Positions 24,761 to 32,819 of a stretch of 34,018 nucleotides of DNA are shown here, one piece after another; positions within the stretch are counted from its first letter, which is position 1, and each line of letters opens with the position of its first letter. The stretch is from positions 1 to 34,018 of the forward strand of contig DDZV01000004.1 in the NCBI GenBank assembly GCA_002346475.1, read 5' to 3'. The translations under genes were made by a program, and so were the position numbers. The notes under the pieces are model-generated. The model was given only the letters and a program-made list of their open reading frames with translations. It made no database searches and was not told the origin of the DNA. Origin of the DNA: Acidobacteria bacterium UBA2999 (lineage in GTDB: Bacteria; Acidobacteriota; Vicinamibacteria; Vicinamibacterales; UBA2999).

Positions 24761-25860
24761 TTCCGCTATTGGATTTACAGGCCCAGTACAGGTCCATTAA
24801 ATCAGAGATCGATACAGCGGTATTGCGTGTACTTGATAGCGGGAAATATGTCCTCGGTGATGAAGTGAAAGCTTTTGAAAAAGAGTTTGCTCAACACTGT
24901 GGTGTCAGTGAGGTTGTAGCTGTTAATTCAGGAACAAGTGCACTTCATTTAGCACTGTTAGCTACTGGAGTTAGTGCTGGCGACGAAGTTGTGACTGTGC
25001 CGTTTACGTTTGTGGCGACGGTGGCAACAATTACATACACAGGAGCAACTCCAGTCTTTGTTGATATTGATCCGGTTTCATATACGCTGGATCCAGATAA
25101 AATCGAAGCACGGATTACACCGAGGACAAAAGCTATTGTACCGGTGCATCTTTATGGCCATGCAGCTGATATGGATCCTATTCTTAGTATCGGTCAACGT
25201 CATGGGCTCAAAGTAATCGAAGATGCATCTCAAGCGCACCTCGGATCGTACCAGGGGCGTCCCTGTGGGTCTCTTGGTGACATTGCAGCTTTTAGTTTCT
25301 ATCCAGGGAAAAATTTTGGTGCCTATGGTGAGGGTGGTGCTGTTGTTACTAATAATGATGACTTAGCACGAAGAATGCGAATGCTCAGAGATTGGGGTCA
25401 GGCAAAGAAGTATGAACATTTACTGCGAGGCTTCAATTATCGAATGGATGAAATACAGGCTGCCATTCTTCGAGTCAAGCTAAGACATTTAGAGGGTTGG
25501 ACAGAAGCCCGGCGGCGTAATGCCACGCTTTATAGCTCATTACTTAAGAGTAGCCCAGCTGTATTACCAGCCGAACGAAGTAACTGTCGCCATGTTTATC
25601 ATGCTTACACGGTGCGTGTCCCTGACCGTAATAGCGTGCAAGCAAAGTTGCAGAAGAAAGATATTCAAACCGGTGTTCACTACCCAGTTCCCGTACACTT
25701 GCAGCCAGCCTACTCGGAGTTAGGCGCGCCGGGTGATTTTCCTGAGGCTGAGCGCGCTGCGGCTGAAGTGCTGTCTCTCCCAATTTATCCAGAATTAACA
25801 ACTGATCAGATCACAAACGTTGCATCTAGTTTTAGCACAGCTGCAAACGGCACTTCCTGA
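24724..25860 (+). CDS. DegT/DnrJ/EryC1-family PLP aminotransferase
   Basis: A 378-residue sugar aminotransferase that would transfer an amino group from glutamate to a keto-sugar nucleotide using PLP. It shows PLLDLQAQY, SGKYVLGDEV, NSGTSALHLAL (around 68-78), VHLYGHAADM, VIEDASQAH at 164-172 and the PLP lysine K196 in SFYPGKNFGAYGEGG. The PGKN-GAYG-GGA form is what I recall for C3-aminotransferases of the QdtB/FdtB/DesV type, as opposed to the C4 enzymes of the PseC/PglE type. The start is the ATG at 24724. The GTG at 24757, after AAGGAG at 24740-24745, gives an N-terminus beginning IPLLDLQ, usual for the family, and may be the true one. The matching dehydratase is not in the window. Confidence 0.88.
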   Translation: MADCDERSSPPVIPLLDLQAQYRSIKSEIDTAVLRVLDSGKYVLGDEVKAFEKEFAQHCGVSEVVAVNSGTSALHLALLATGVSAGDEVVTVPFTFVATVATITYTGATPVFVDIDPVSYTLDPDKIEARITPRTKAIVPVHLYGHAADMDPILSIGQRHGLKVIEDASQAHLGSYQGRPCGSLGDIAAFSFYPGKNFGAYGEGGAVVTNNDDLARRMRMLRDWGQAKKYEHLLRGFNYRMDEIQAAILRVKLRHLEGWTEARRRNATLYSSLLKSSPAVLPAERSNCRHVYHAYTVRVPDRNSVQAKLQKKDIQTGVHYPVPVHLQPAYSELGAPGDFPEAERAAAEVLSLPIYPELTTDQITNVASSFSTAANGTS

Positions 25861-25922
25861 TAGTTTTTGCATTATTAAATAGTCAAGAAAAAACAAATGA
25901 TGGTGATTCGCATTCCAGTAAA

Positions 25923-27029
25923 TTGTTTCGACTAATAAGTTCAGTGCCAGCCATAATTGTTGCAACTAATATCGCCAGGAGATTAATAAGGCGTATTGTT
26001 CGATTAAGGAATCCATTTATACGTGCCACACGACGAACAAAAAAAACACATGAGCGATTTATTGTTCGTCGAGACTCATATCGTGTTGAGCAAGAGATTG
26101 CTAAGGTAGCAAAGGGAACTAATCCTATTATTGTAGGTCCATGGTTAGCAGAGGTTGGATACGAAGTTCTCTATTGGATCCCATTTTTACGTTGGTTTAC
26201 ACATGCTTATAAAATAAATCCAGATCGCATAGTAGCGGTCTCTCGTGGCGGCGTCCATTCTTGGTATCAGGGTATTGCTAAAACGTACATTGAACTCTTT
26301 AATGAATTTACCCTCAAAGAATTTGTAGCGCTAAATAAAGCACGTCGAGTTGAAACAGAGTCAGGCGGGCAAAAACAGTCAGCGCTGAGTTTTTTCGACC
26401 ACACAATCTTACAACGCGTGCAGAAACATATAGGTACTGACCAAGTACAGGTTTTTCATCCTTCGCTCATGTTTGAACTGTTTAAGCAGTTTTGGTTTGG
26501 TAATCGAGAATCTAAATTCTTGTTTCGACGGTTGCGCTTAGGGCCAATAGTTATCGCAGACAATACTGATTCTAAGAGGTTTCCGTCTGGCTATGTGGCA
26601 ATGAAATTTTACACAGGAGCAGCTCTTCCACCAACAAGCCAGAACCAGGATACGGTTAAAGCGTTAGTTAGAAACTTAGCAAAGAGCAAGCCAGTTGTGC
26701 TATTGGATACTGCACTTCCACTAGATGAACACCAGGATTTTATGTTGGATGACATTGAAGGGGTAACGTGCTTACCTTCAACCTTAACGCCAGAAAATAA
26801 TTTGGAGTTTCAGACTCAAGTTATTGCTGGAGCAAGTCAGTTTATTGGAACGTGCGGGAGTCTTGCTTGGCTTGCGCCGATAATGGGTGTTCCAACTGTT
26901 GGAGTATACGCAGATGATAAGTTGCTAACTACTCACCTCAGGGTAGCTCGACAGATGTACAGGTCTATCGGGAGCACGTCATTTTCGACTCTAGATTTAC
27001 GTGCCTTAACTTCACTTGAACTGTATTGA
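25923..27029 (+). CDS. GPW-family protein 3 (TTG start) with hydrophobic and basic N-terminus
   Basis: A 368-residue paralogue of the 20074 and 21102 proteins. The TTG at 25923 is the only usable start downstream of the aminotransferase, as the frame upstream has no ATG or GTG. Residues 5-17 are hydrophobic (ISSVPAIIVATN), then Arg-rich (RRLIRRIVRLR) before the domain: GPWLAEVGYEVLYWIPFLRW from 72, SRGGVHSWYQG, FHPSLMFELFKQFW, YVAMKFYTGA, TSQNQDT where the other copies have a charged ENR, LDEHQDF, NNLEFQTQVIAGASQFIGTCGSLAWLAP. GTYGG is GTCGS here and ENR is QNQ, so this copy has drifted most from the consensus. A putative transferase, with weaker support for activity than the other three copies. 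Confidence 0.6.
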   Translation: MFRLISSVPAIIVATNIARRLIRRIVRLRNPFIRATRRTKKTHERFIVRRDSYRVEQEIAKVAKGTNPIIVGPWLAEVGYEVLYWIPFLRWFTHAYKINPDRIVAVSRGGVHSWYQGIAKTYIELFNEFTLKEFVALNKARRVETESGGQKQSALSFFDHTILQRVQKHIGTDQVQVFHPSLMFELFKQFWFGNRESKFLFRRLRLGPIVIADNTDSKRFPSGYVAMKFYTGAALPPTSQNQDTVKALVRNLAKSKPVVLLDTALPLDEHQDFMLDDIEGVTCLPSTLTPENNLEFQTQVIAGASQFIGTCGSLAWLAPIMGVPTVGVYADDKLLTTHLRVARQMYRSIGSTSFSTLDLRALTSLELY

Positions 27030-27088
27030 TCGAGCCTGGTTGTGTTTCGCAATTCAAGAACCGATCAATTTTTAGGGAGAAGATTCTA

Positions 27089-27580
27089 TTGTTTCGTATA
27101 GTTATTATTTTTCTTTTTGTTTCTGTGGTTGCTAGTTGTAGCCAGCCTGATGGGCCAGTGCCTCCATTAGTGGATGAGGACTTTAACGTCGTTAGTGACA
27201 TTAGTCGAGATTTGCTGAATCTAGCTGAACAGCATCCGAATGCACTTGTTGAACTGACAGATGATCTAAATTATTTAACACGCTTAAGTCCATCCTTCCC
27301 AAGTGAGAACCTAGAACGGTTGGTGATGGCGCTTGAGAGATCATTTATAGGTTTAACTGTTACAGAGGAACAAGCGCAGCACATTGCTGAGATTTTATTC
27401 ACAGTCATGACGGCACGTCAGCTTAGTGAAGCGCAGATCGCTGATATTCAGAATGAATTCTTGACAGTGTTGAAGGCTGCTGGGGTTAAGGACACGGAAG
27501 CAGTTGAGGCTGGCATTGCGGTTCAGAAGTTTCAAGAAGTAGTTACGGAGAATCAGCGGATGTGGTACCACGTATTCTAA
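27089..27580 (+). CDS. Small lipoprotein, unknown function
   Basis: The TTG at 27089 is preceded at eight bases by GGGAGA (27075-27080) and begins FRIVIIFLFVSVVASCSQP, a lipoprotein signal peptide with lipobox V-A-S-C; the mature protein is about 145 residues after Cys17. A longer frame from the TTG at 27026 would put 21 hydrophilic residues before the signal, which argues for the later start. The mature chain is mostly helical and acidic (DLLNLAEQHPNALVELTDDLNY, then EEQAQHIAEILFTVMTARQ), with a Pro- and Gly-containing linker right after the lipid-attached Cys. I do not recognise the family. It may be an outer- or inner-membrane helper for polymer export or a small regulatory lipoprotein; its place between the transferases and the second nonulosonate module does not decide this. 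Confidence 0.6.
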   Translation: MFRIVIIFLFVSVVASCSQPDGPVPPLVDEDFNVVSDISRDLLNLAEQHPNALVELTDDLNYLTRLSPSFPSENLERLVMALERSFIGLTVTEEQAQHIAEILFTVMTARQLSEAQIADIQNEFLTVLKAAGVKDTEAVEAGIAVQKFQEVVTENQRMWYHVF

Positions 27581-27671
27581 GAACAAAGGAGATTCTTGCT
27601 AGCTGGTGCTTAATGACTCATAACTCAGTTAAAATGACTGTTCTGTTAGGAAGCTTTCCCGAGAAGTGAGA

Positions 27672-28595
27672 ATGATTGACTGTATTGTAGGCTATCACCT
27701 TAACCCGTGGACATGTGGCATTGCTAAATTTAATGCCATTCTGTCTAGGCATCTTCACGTGCCAGTGGTTGGCGTTCACGGAGTTGAGCTTAGTAATTAC
27801 CAACGGCCGTTGCTTTCAATTAAGATGTCAGAGTTTTCTGCTGTTGATGCAGTAGAGCTTGATGTTTGGAGCCAGTCGCATGCTCATCAATTTGAGTTAT
27901 TCTTGCACGCATTCGATGGCACAGATGTAGAGAAGCGATTATTACAAGTTGCTGATCGAGTCTATTGCGGCAATGCAGAGTTGTTTCATGCTCTTTCACC
28001 GATTCGATCAGATGTGGTTGAACTGTTCTGTCCTGGAACAATTCTGAATCCACAACGGTTCCAAGCTAGCGAGTTATCAATTTTTACATTTGGCATGGCT
28101 CACAAAATTCGAGTGCCGCTGTACCGTCGTCTTCAAGAATTACTTGAGGCAACAGGAAATAGTTACAGTATTTATGTATCAACAGCCTTACACGAGAATA
28201 CTAGTTTCGACGGTTCTTTTGTCGTGCAGTTTGAAGAGCTGCAAGCACTTTTTGAAGGCAAGGTATATTTCCTTGGGTACTTGTCAGACACTGCAGTTTT
28301 TAATCAATTACTAGATGCAACGTTCTTAGCAGCATTTTTCGAGAAAGGGTTACGTGCAAACAATACAACTGTTAATGCGGCAATGGAATGCGGTTGTACA
28401 GTCATTACCAATCTTGATGAGCACTCGCCGAATGGTTTCGAGCATATGAAGAACGTGATTGATATTAATTTGTGTAAACAACTACCAAATTCAGAGCAGA
28501 CGGAACGTATTGGTCGTTCGGCTCATGAAATTGCAACGGTTCAGTACGGCTGGGATCGCCTTATCTCACAGCTTCGTCCCGTTGCTGCAACTTAG
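27672..28595 (+). CDS. GT4-like glycosyltransferase
   Basis: A 308-residue protein from the ATG at 27672 (a GTG two codons upstream is possible). It begins MIDCIVGYHLNPWTCGIAKFN, where CGIAKFN matches the GxGGIAxF-like glycine loop at the start of GT4 enzymes. Later comes TFGMAHKIRVPLY, then VYFLGYLSD, FLAAFFEKGLRANNTTVNAAMECGCTVITNLDE, which corresponds to the GT-B C-terminal E-x7-E donor-binding region (F-E-K-G, then A-M-E-C-G-C) though the second Glu is within AME. It is shorter than the usual GT4 (350-400). The likely role is one glycosidic bond in the polymer, donor unknown. The gap upstream is about 90 bases and holds no terminator I can see, so the gene probably remains in the same unit. 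Confidence 0.7.
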   Translation: MIDCIVGYHLNPWTCGIAKFNAILSRHLHVPVVGVHGVELSNYQRPLLSIKMSEFSAVDAVELDVWSQSHAHQFELFLHAFDGTDVEKRLLQVADRVYCGNAELFHALSPIRSDVVELFCPGTILNPQRFQASELSIFTFGMAHKIRVPLYRRLQELLEATGNSYSIYVSTALHENTSFDGSFVVQFEELQALFEGKVYFLGYLSDTAVFNQLLDATFLAAFFEKGLRANNTTVNAAMECGCTVITNLDEHSPNGFEHMKNVIDINLCKQLPNSEQTERIGRSAHEIATVQYGWDRLISQLRPVAAT

Positions 28596-28604
28596 GAGTC
28601 AGTG

Positions 28605-29681
28605 TTGGCAAGAACAATAAAGATTGGAAAGAATGAGATTAGCGATCATACAAGTTGTTATGTTATTGCTGAAGTTGGTCACAATCACCAAGGTAGTCTT
28701 GACAAAGCACGGGAACTGTTTCGAGAGGCAAAGCTTGCCGGTGCGCATGCCGTAAAGCTTCAAAAGCGTAATAATCGCGGACTTTATACTGCGAAGGCGT
28801 ACAACAAGCCCTATGACAATGAAAATAGTTTTGGTAAAACTTATGGCGAGCACCGAGAGTTTCTAGAGTTTGGACTCAAGGAGTACCGAGAGCTACAGGC
28901 TTATGCGGCTGAGCTAGACATTGATTTTTTTGCAACAGCTTTTGATATTGAAAGTGCAAATTTTCTTTCTGATTTAAACGTTCCAGCGTACAAGATTGCA
29001 TCTGGAGACCTTCGCAGCACTCCACTTCTTAAGCATGTGGCATCTTTTGGCAAGCCAATGATTATTTCAACCGGTGGTGCATCGTTAGATCAAATTCAGC
29101 ACGCCTACGACACAATCATGCCAATTAATAAGCAACTCTGTATCTTGCAATGTACTGCAGAATATCCAGCTTTGTTTGATGAGCTGGATCTTGGTGTAAT
29201 TACAAATTTCAGAAAACAATTTGCAGATGCTGTGATTGGTTTTTCTGGACACGATAACGGTATTGCGATGGCTGTTGTTGCATTTGTACTTGGTGCAAGG
29301 GTTGTAGAAAAACACTTCACACTTAATCGAGCAATGAAGGGGACCGATCACGCATTCTCACTGGAACCGACAGGTCTTCGAAAAATGGTACGTGATCTTG
29401 CAAGGACTTCCGTAGCAATTGGAGATGGTGTTAAGAAAATCTATGAAAGTGAAAAAGCACCGATATTGAAGATGGGGAAGAGTCTTGTAGTTGCAAGAGA
29501 TCTTCCAATTGGTCATGTACTTGGTCCTGACGATATCATTATGAAATCTCCTGGGGGTGGTATCGCACCCTATGAACTTGACAATGTTCTGGGTCGAGTC
29601 ACTTTGCAGCCGATGGAAAAAGATGACTTTCTCTCATTCGAGACCCTGGGCAAATCAGAGAGTGAGTCTGCCAGTTCGTGA
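28605..29681 (+). CDS. neuB: Nonulosonic acid synthase, NANS-like (NeuB family), copy 2
   Basis: About 358 residues. AGGAG at 28594-28598 is six bases before the TTG at 28605; the GTG at 28602 would be only three bases away. It has AEVGHNHQGS, VKLQKRNNRGL, PYDNENSFGKTYGEHREFLEFGL, YKIASGDL, LQCTAEYPA, GFSGHDNG, VVEKHFTLNRAMKGTDHAFSLEP and a C-terminal SAF-like domain from about KSLVVARDLP. The GKTYGEHxxxLEF and GTDHAxSLEP segments are strikingly like human NANS (sialic acid 9-phosphate synthase) and unlike copy 1. This suggests that it uses a manno-sugar phosphate or makes Kdn-like acid rather than Neu5Ac. That substrate difference is inference. It overlaps the next gene by four bases (GTGA). 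Confidence 0.9.
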   Translation: MARTIKIGKNEISDHTSCYVIAEVGHNHQGSLDKARELFREAKLAGAHAVKLQKRNNRGLYTAKAYNKPYDNENSFGKTYGEHREFLEFGLKEYRELQAYAAELDIDFFATAFDIESANFLSDLNVPAYKIASGDLRSTPLLKHVASFGKPMIISTGGASLDQIQHAYDTIMPINKQLCILQCTAEYPALFDELDLGVITNFRKQFADAVIGFSGHDNGIAMAVVAFVLGARVVEKHFTLNRAMKGTDHAFSLEPTGLRKMVRDLARTSVAIGDGVKKIYESEKAPILKMGKSLVVARDLPIGHVLGPDDIIMKSPGGGIAPYELDNVLGRVTLQPMEKDDFLSFETLGKSESESASS

Positions 29682-30487
29682 ATAAGGAATTTCAACTCAA
29701 CGATCAAGTTGCAGTGGTAACCGGTGCACGAGGTAAGCTAGGTCCTGTATGGGTTGAGGCATTGCTTGATGCGGGTGCCCATGTAGCTGCTTTAGACCTA
29801 CCAGGTACCCTGCCTTCCTCTGGATTTAAGGCTTTGGAATCACGGTTTGGTGAACGGTTGAAGTGCTATGACTGTGATATCACTAATCGTGAATCAATTA
29901 GTTCTGCTTCTTCAAGTTTGGTTAACGATTTTGGCGAGGCTACGATATTAGTTAATAACGCAGGAGTTGATCAACCACCTGATTCTGATGGAAGTAGAAG
30001 TGTTATCCATGATCTTTCCATCGATCAAATACGGCACATGGTTGAAGTAAATTTTTTAGGTACTTTGCAGGTTATTCAGATTATTGGTTCCAAGATGGTG
30101 CCACTTGGGACAGGATCGATCATTAATATTGGTTCAGTCTATGCTTCTGTGTCTCCAGATCAACGTTTCTATGATCACCTGTCTGGGAATCTACCATTTT
30201 TAAAGTCGCCTGCTTACGGTGCTTCTAAAGCTGGCGTCGTTAATCTTACCAAGTACTTTGCTACTCTCTGGGGTTCAAAGGGAGTGAGGGTCAATACTTT
30301 ATCACCTGGCGGTGTGCTTGGGGAGCAAGACACACAGTTTAAAGAAAAGTACACGTCACGTGTGCCATTAGGGAGAATGGCACAGACTGATGATTTAAAA
30401 GGTCCACTAATATTTCTTGCGTCTCGCGCATCAGCTTACGTGACCGGCCATGATCTAGCTGTCGACGGTGGTTTTACCTCATGGTAA
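29678..30487 (+). CDS. SDR oxidoreductase, PtmA-like
   Basis: A 269-residue classical short-chain dehydrogenase/reductase from a GTG overlapping the upstream stop. The NAD(P) site is TGARGKLGPVW near residues 15-25, NNAGVD near 93-98, the Ser in NIGSVYASVSPDQRFYD, and Tyr-x3-Lys in YGASKAG. SPGGV and a YVTGHDLAVDGGF end complete the fold. From memory, the segment between Ser and Tyr with a Pro-Asp and Tyr is a feature of PtmA, the reductase of Campylobacter flagellin legionaminate loci, which makes the assignment to nonulosonate metabolism more specific than plain SDR. The cofactor may be NADPH, as no acidic residue follows the second strand clearly. It would reduce a keto or aldehyde intermediate for synthase copy 2, or modify its product. 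Confidence 0.85.
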   Translation: MNKEFQLNDQVAVVTGARGKLGPVWVEALLDAGAHVAALDLPGTLPSSGFKALESRFGERLKCYDCDITNRESISSASSSLVNDFGEATILVNNAGVDQPPDSDGSRSVIHDLSIDQIRHMVEVNFLGTLQVIQIIGSKMVPLGTGSIINIGSVYASVSPDQRFYDHLSGNLPFLKSPAYGASKAGVVNLTKYFATLWGSKGVRVNTLSPGGVLGEQDTQFKEKYTSRVPLGRMAQTDDLKGPLIFLASRASAYVTGHDLAVDGGFTSW

Positions 30488-30544
30488 GTCAAGCTTGAAG
30501 TAATTTATTGAACATCACTTAGATACTGATTTTTTATTAAAACA

Positions 30545-32026
30545 ATGGTTCACGATTCTAGTTATACGATTCCTTCAGTTGTTCCAAATCATATTGGTGG
30601 AGTTGATCAGCTTTCGAAGGCTGGTGAAACATTCGCCAAAATGGATCCATCCAATGGTCACCAGATTTGTTCGGTGACGAGATCGAAACAAGCTGATATT
30701 GATTTAGCGGTTAATCTTGCCCGCCGTGTTCAGCCAGAGTGGGGGGCAACGACACCGGTTCAGCGTGGTGAGATTCTTCGAAAGATGGCTATCTTGATGC
30801 AGGAAAGACGTGTAGCTCTTGCGGAGTTGGTAGCACGCGAAACAGGTAAGTCTCATAAGGATGCAATAGGTGAAACCGATGCGGCGATTGAAATGGGGTT
30901 TTTCGTAGCTGGTGAAGGTCGTCGCTTTTATGGGACTACTACAACCAGCGCTGCAATGAACAAGGCAGCTCTAATCATTCGTCAACCACTTGGTGTAGCT
31001 GGGTTAATTATTGCAGCTAATACCCCAATCGCGAACGTTGCGTGGAAAGCATTTCCTGCTTTGTTATGTGGGAACACAGCCATTATGAAAGCTTCAGAAG
31101 ACACGCCTTTGTCAGCTTGGGCTTTTGGCTTGATTGCAAAAGAGGCTGGTATCCCGTCAGGCGTTTATAACACGGTCCACGGCTTTGGAGAGGAAGCCGG
31201 TGCGCCGCTAGTTGAACATCATGATGTTGATGTTGTCAGTTTTACTGGGTCGTGTGAAGTCGGGCGATGGATTGCGGCTACTGCTGGAAAACGGCTCGCA
31301 AAAACTTGCCTAGAACTTGGCGGTAAAAATCCACTCATAGTATGTGATGACGCTGATATTAAAAATGCGGTGACATGGGCAATCGGTTCAGCATTTAGTA
31401 ATGCCGGCCAACGCTGCGCAGCAGGAAGTCGAATCATTGTATTTGATGCTGTGTACGAAGAATTTCGAAGCGCGTTGGTTGATGCAACTAACAAGCTTAA
31501 GGTTGGTAATGCTGATACGGATGATTATGGTCCAGTCATTAATGCTCAACAGATGGAAAATATGTTGGCATCAGTTACACATGCCGTGAAGTCTGGAGCT
31601 GTCTTATTAACTGGAGGTTCACGATGTGCTGGTGCTTCACAGCAGGGTGGTTACTATGTGGAGCCTACGATTCTTGAGAATATTGGACCAAATGACGATA
31701 TTTCAAAAAGTGAATTGTTCGGTCCAATCACTTGCTTATACCGTGTCCGTGATTTTTCAGAAGCTGTTAACCTTGCTAATGATTCTCCCTTCGGATTAAC
31801 CGCAGCAATTCATACTCAAAACCTTCATAGAGCCATGTCTTTTATCGGGCATATTCAAGCTGGTGTAGCGGTGGTTAATGGTGGTACTTATGGCAGCGAG
31901 CCACACATGCCGTTTGGGGGATTGAAACAATCAGGGAATGGCTGGCGTGAAGCTGGTTCTGCGGCTCTTGACGTCTATTCTGATCTGAAGACGATATATA
32001 TCAATCACAATCCAGCTAAGGTCTAA
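30545..32026 (+). CDS. Aldehyde dehydrogenase family protein
   Basis: A 493-residue NAD(P)-dependent aldehyde dehydrogenase oxidising an aldehyde to an acid. Catalytic Cys291 is in NAGQRCAAGSR and Glu257 is in LELGGKNP; their spacing of 34 residues is the family standard, and the cofactor loop (VVSFTGSCEVGRWIA) and the C-terminal MPFGGLKQSGNG are present, so the enzyme should be active. The length is normal. An aldehyde dehydrogenase is not a standard member of a sialic or legionaminic acid pathway, so it may act on an intermediate specific to this locus, perhaps a uronate or a carboxylated substituent. It follows the SDR after 57 bases and precedes neuA copy 2 by 13. Substrate cannot be read. 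Confidence 0.88.
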   Translation: MVHDSSYTIPSVVPNHIGGVDQLSKAGETFAKMDPSNGHQICSVTRSKQADIDLAVNLARRVQPEWGATTPVQRGEILRKMAILMQERRVALAELVARETGKSHKDAIGETDAAIEMGFFVAGEGRRFYGTTTTSAAMNKAALIIRQPLGVAGLIIAANTPIANVAWKAFPALLCGNTAIMKASEDTPLSAWAFGLIAKEAGIPSGVYNTVHGFGEEAGAPLVEHHDVDVVSFTGSCEVGRWIAATAGKRLAKTCLELGGKNPLIVCDDADIKNAVTWAIGSAFSNAGQRCAAGSRIIVFDAVYEEFRSALVDATNKLKVGNADTDDYGPVINAQQMENMLASVTHAVKSGAVLLTGGSRCAGASQQGGYYVEPTILENIGPNDDISKSELFGPITCLYRVRDFSEAVNLANDSPFGLTAAIHTQNLHRAMSFIGHIQAGVAVVNGGTYGSEPHMPFGGLKQSGNGWREAGSAALDVYSDLKTIYINHNPAKV

Positions 32027-32039
32027 AATCGTTACTAAG

Positions 32040-32792
32040 ATGCCATCGTCTGTGGCCTTAATTCCGGCACGTGTAGGTTCTAAGCGGGTGCCAGGTAAGA
32101 ATGTCCGATTACTCCAGGGACATCCGATGCTTGCGTACACGATAGCTTCTGTTATTGAAAGTGGTGTTTTTGATAGTGTTATTGTGTCAACTGATTCCGA
32201 AGACATTGCCAAAATTTCACGCCACTATGGGGCTGAAGTACCATTCCTTCGGCCGACAAAGTTCGCTGGTGATACATCGCCTGATATCGAGTGGCTTGAA
32301 TATACACTTACTGAATTAAGACAAAAGGATCGCACGTGGGACTGTTTTGGGTTACTTCGTCCAACGAGCCCGTTTCGCAAAGCAGAGACCATTCGTCGAG
32401 CGTGGCTTCAATTTACGTCTCAAAAAGAGATTGACTCTTTACGAGCAGTTGAAAAATGTACCCAGCATCCTGGAAAGATGTGGATTCTTGGTAACAACCG
32501 AATGTTTCCATTACTGCCTTCTGATCCTGGAAAACAGCCTTGGCATAGTACGCCTTATCAAGCTTTACCATCAATTTATGTGCAAAACGCGTCTTTGGAG
32601 ATAGCCTGGACGCGCGTGGTTTTTAAGAATCGGACAATTGCGGGAGAAATTGTTGTGCCCTTTATTACTGAAGGATACGAGGGCTTTGATATTAATAATC
32701 TCCATGATCTGATGATCGCGGAGCAACTATTAGCGGATAGCAGTGTTTCATTACCACCAGTTTCACAGAAACCGTACGGACACGTGACGTAA
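32040..32792 (+). CDS. neuA: CMP-nonulosonate synthetase (NeuA-like cytidylyltransferase), copy 2
   Basis: A 250-residue cytidylyltransferase. The CTP loop is PARVGSKRVPGKN at residues 9-21, then VIVSTDSEDIA, VPFLRPTKFAGDTSPD, FGLLRPTSPFRKAE (LRPTSPFR in place of the LQPTSPLR of copy 1), SIYVQNASLEIAW and FDINNLHDLMIAE. The A-RxGSKRxPGKN loop differs from copy 1 (GGSKGLPDKN), so the two enzymes likely activate different acids. It is the partner expected for synthase copy 2 and completes a second activation pathway. The gap to the next gene is 27 bases with AGAG just before the ATG. Sequence length and motif order are complete, with no sign of decay. Confidence 0.9.
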   Translation: MPSSVALIPARVGSKRVPGKNVRLLQGHPMLAYTIASVIESGVFDSVIVSTDSEDIAKISRHYGAEVPFLRPTKFAGDTSPDIEWLEYTLTELRQKDRTWDCFGLLRPTSPFRKAETIRRAWLQFTSQKEIDSLRAVEKCTQHPGKMWILGNNRMFPLLPSDPGKQPWHSTPYQALPSIYVQNASLEIAWTRVVFKNRTIAGEIVVPFITEGYEGFDINNLHDLMIAEQLLADSSVSLPPVSQKPYGHVT

Positions 32793-32819
32793 CGCCTAAC
32801 TACTGATAAATATAGAGAG

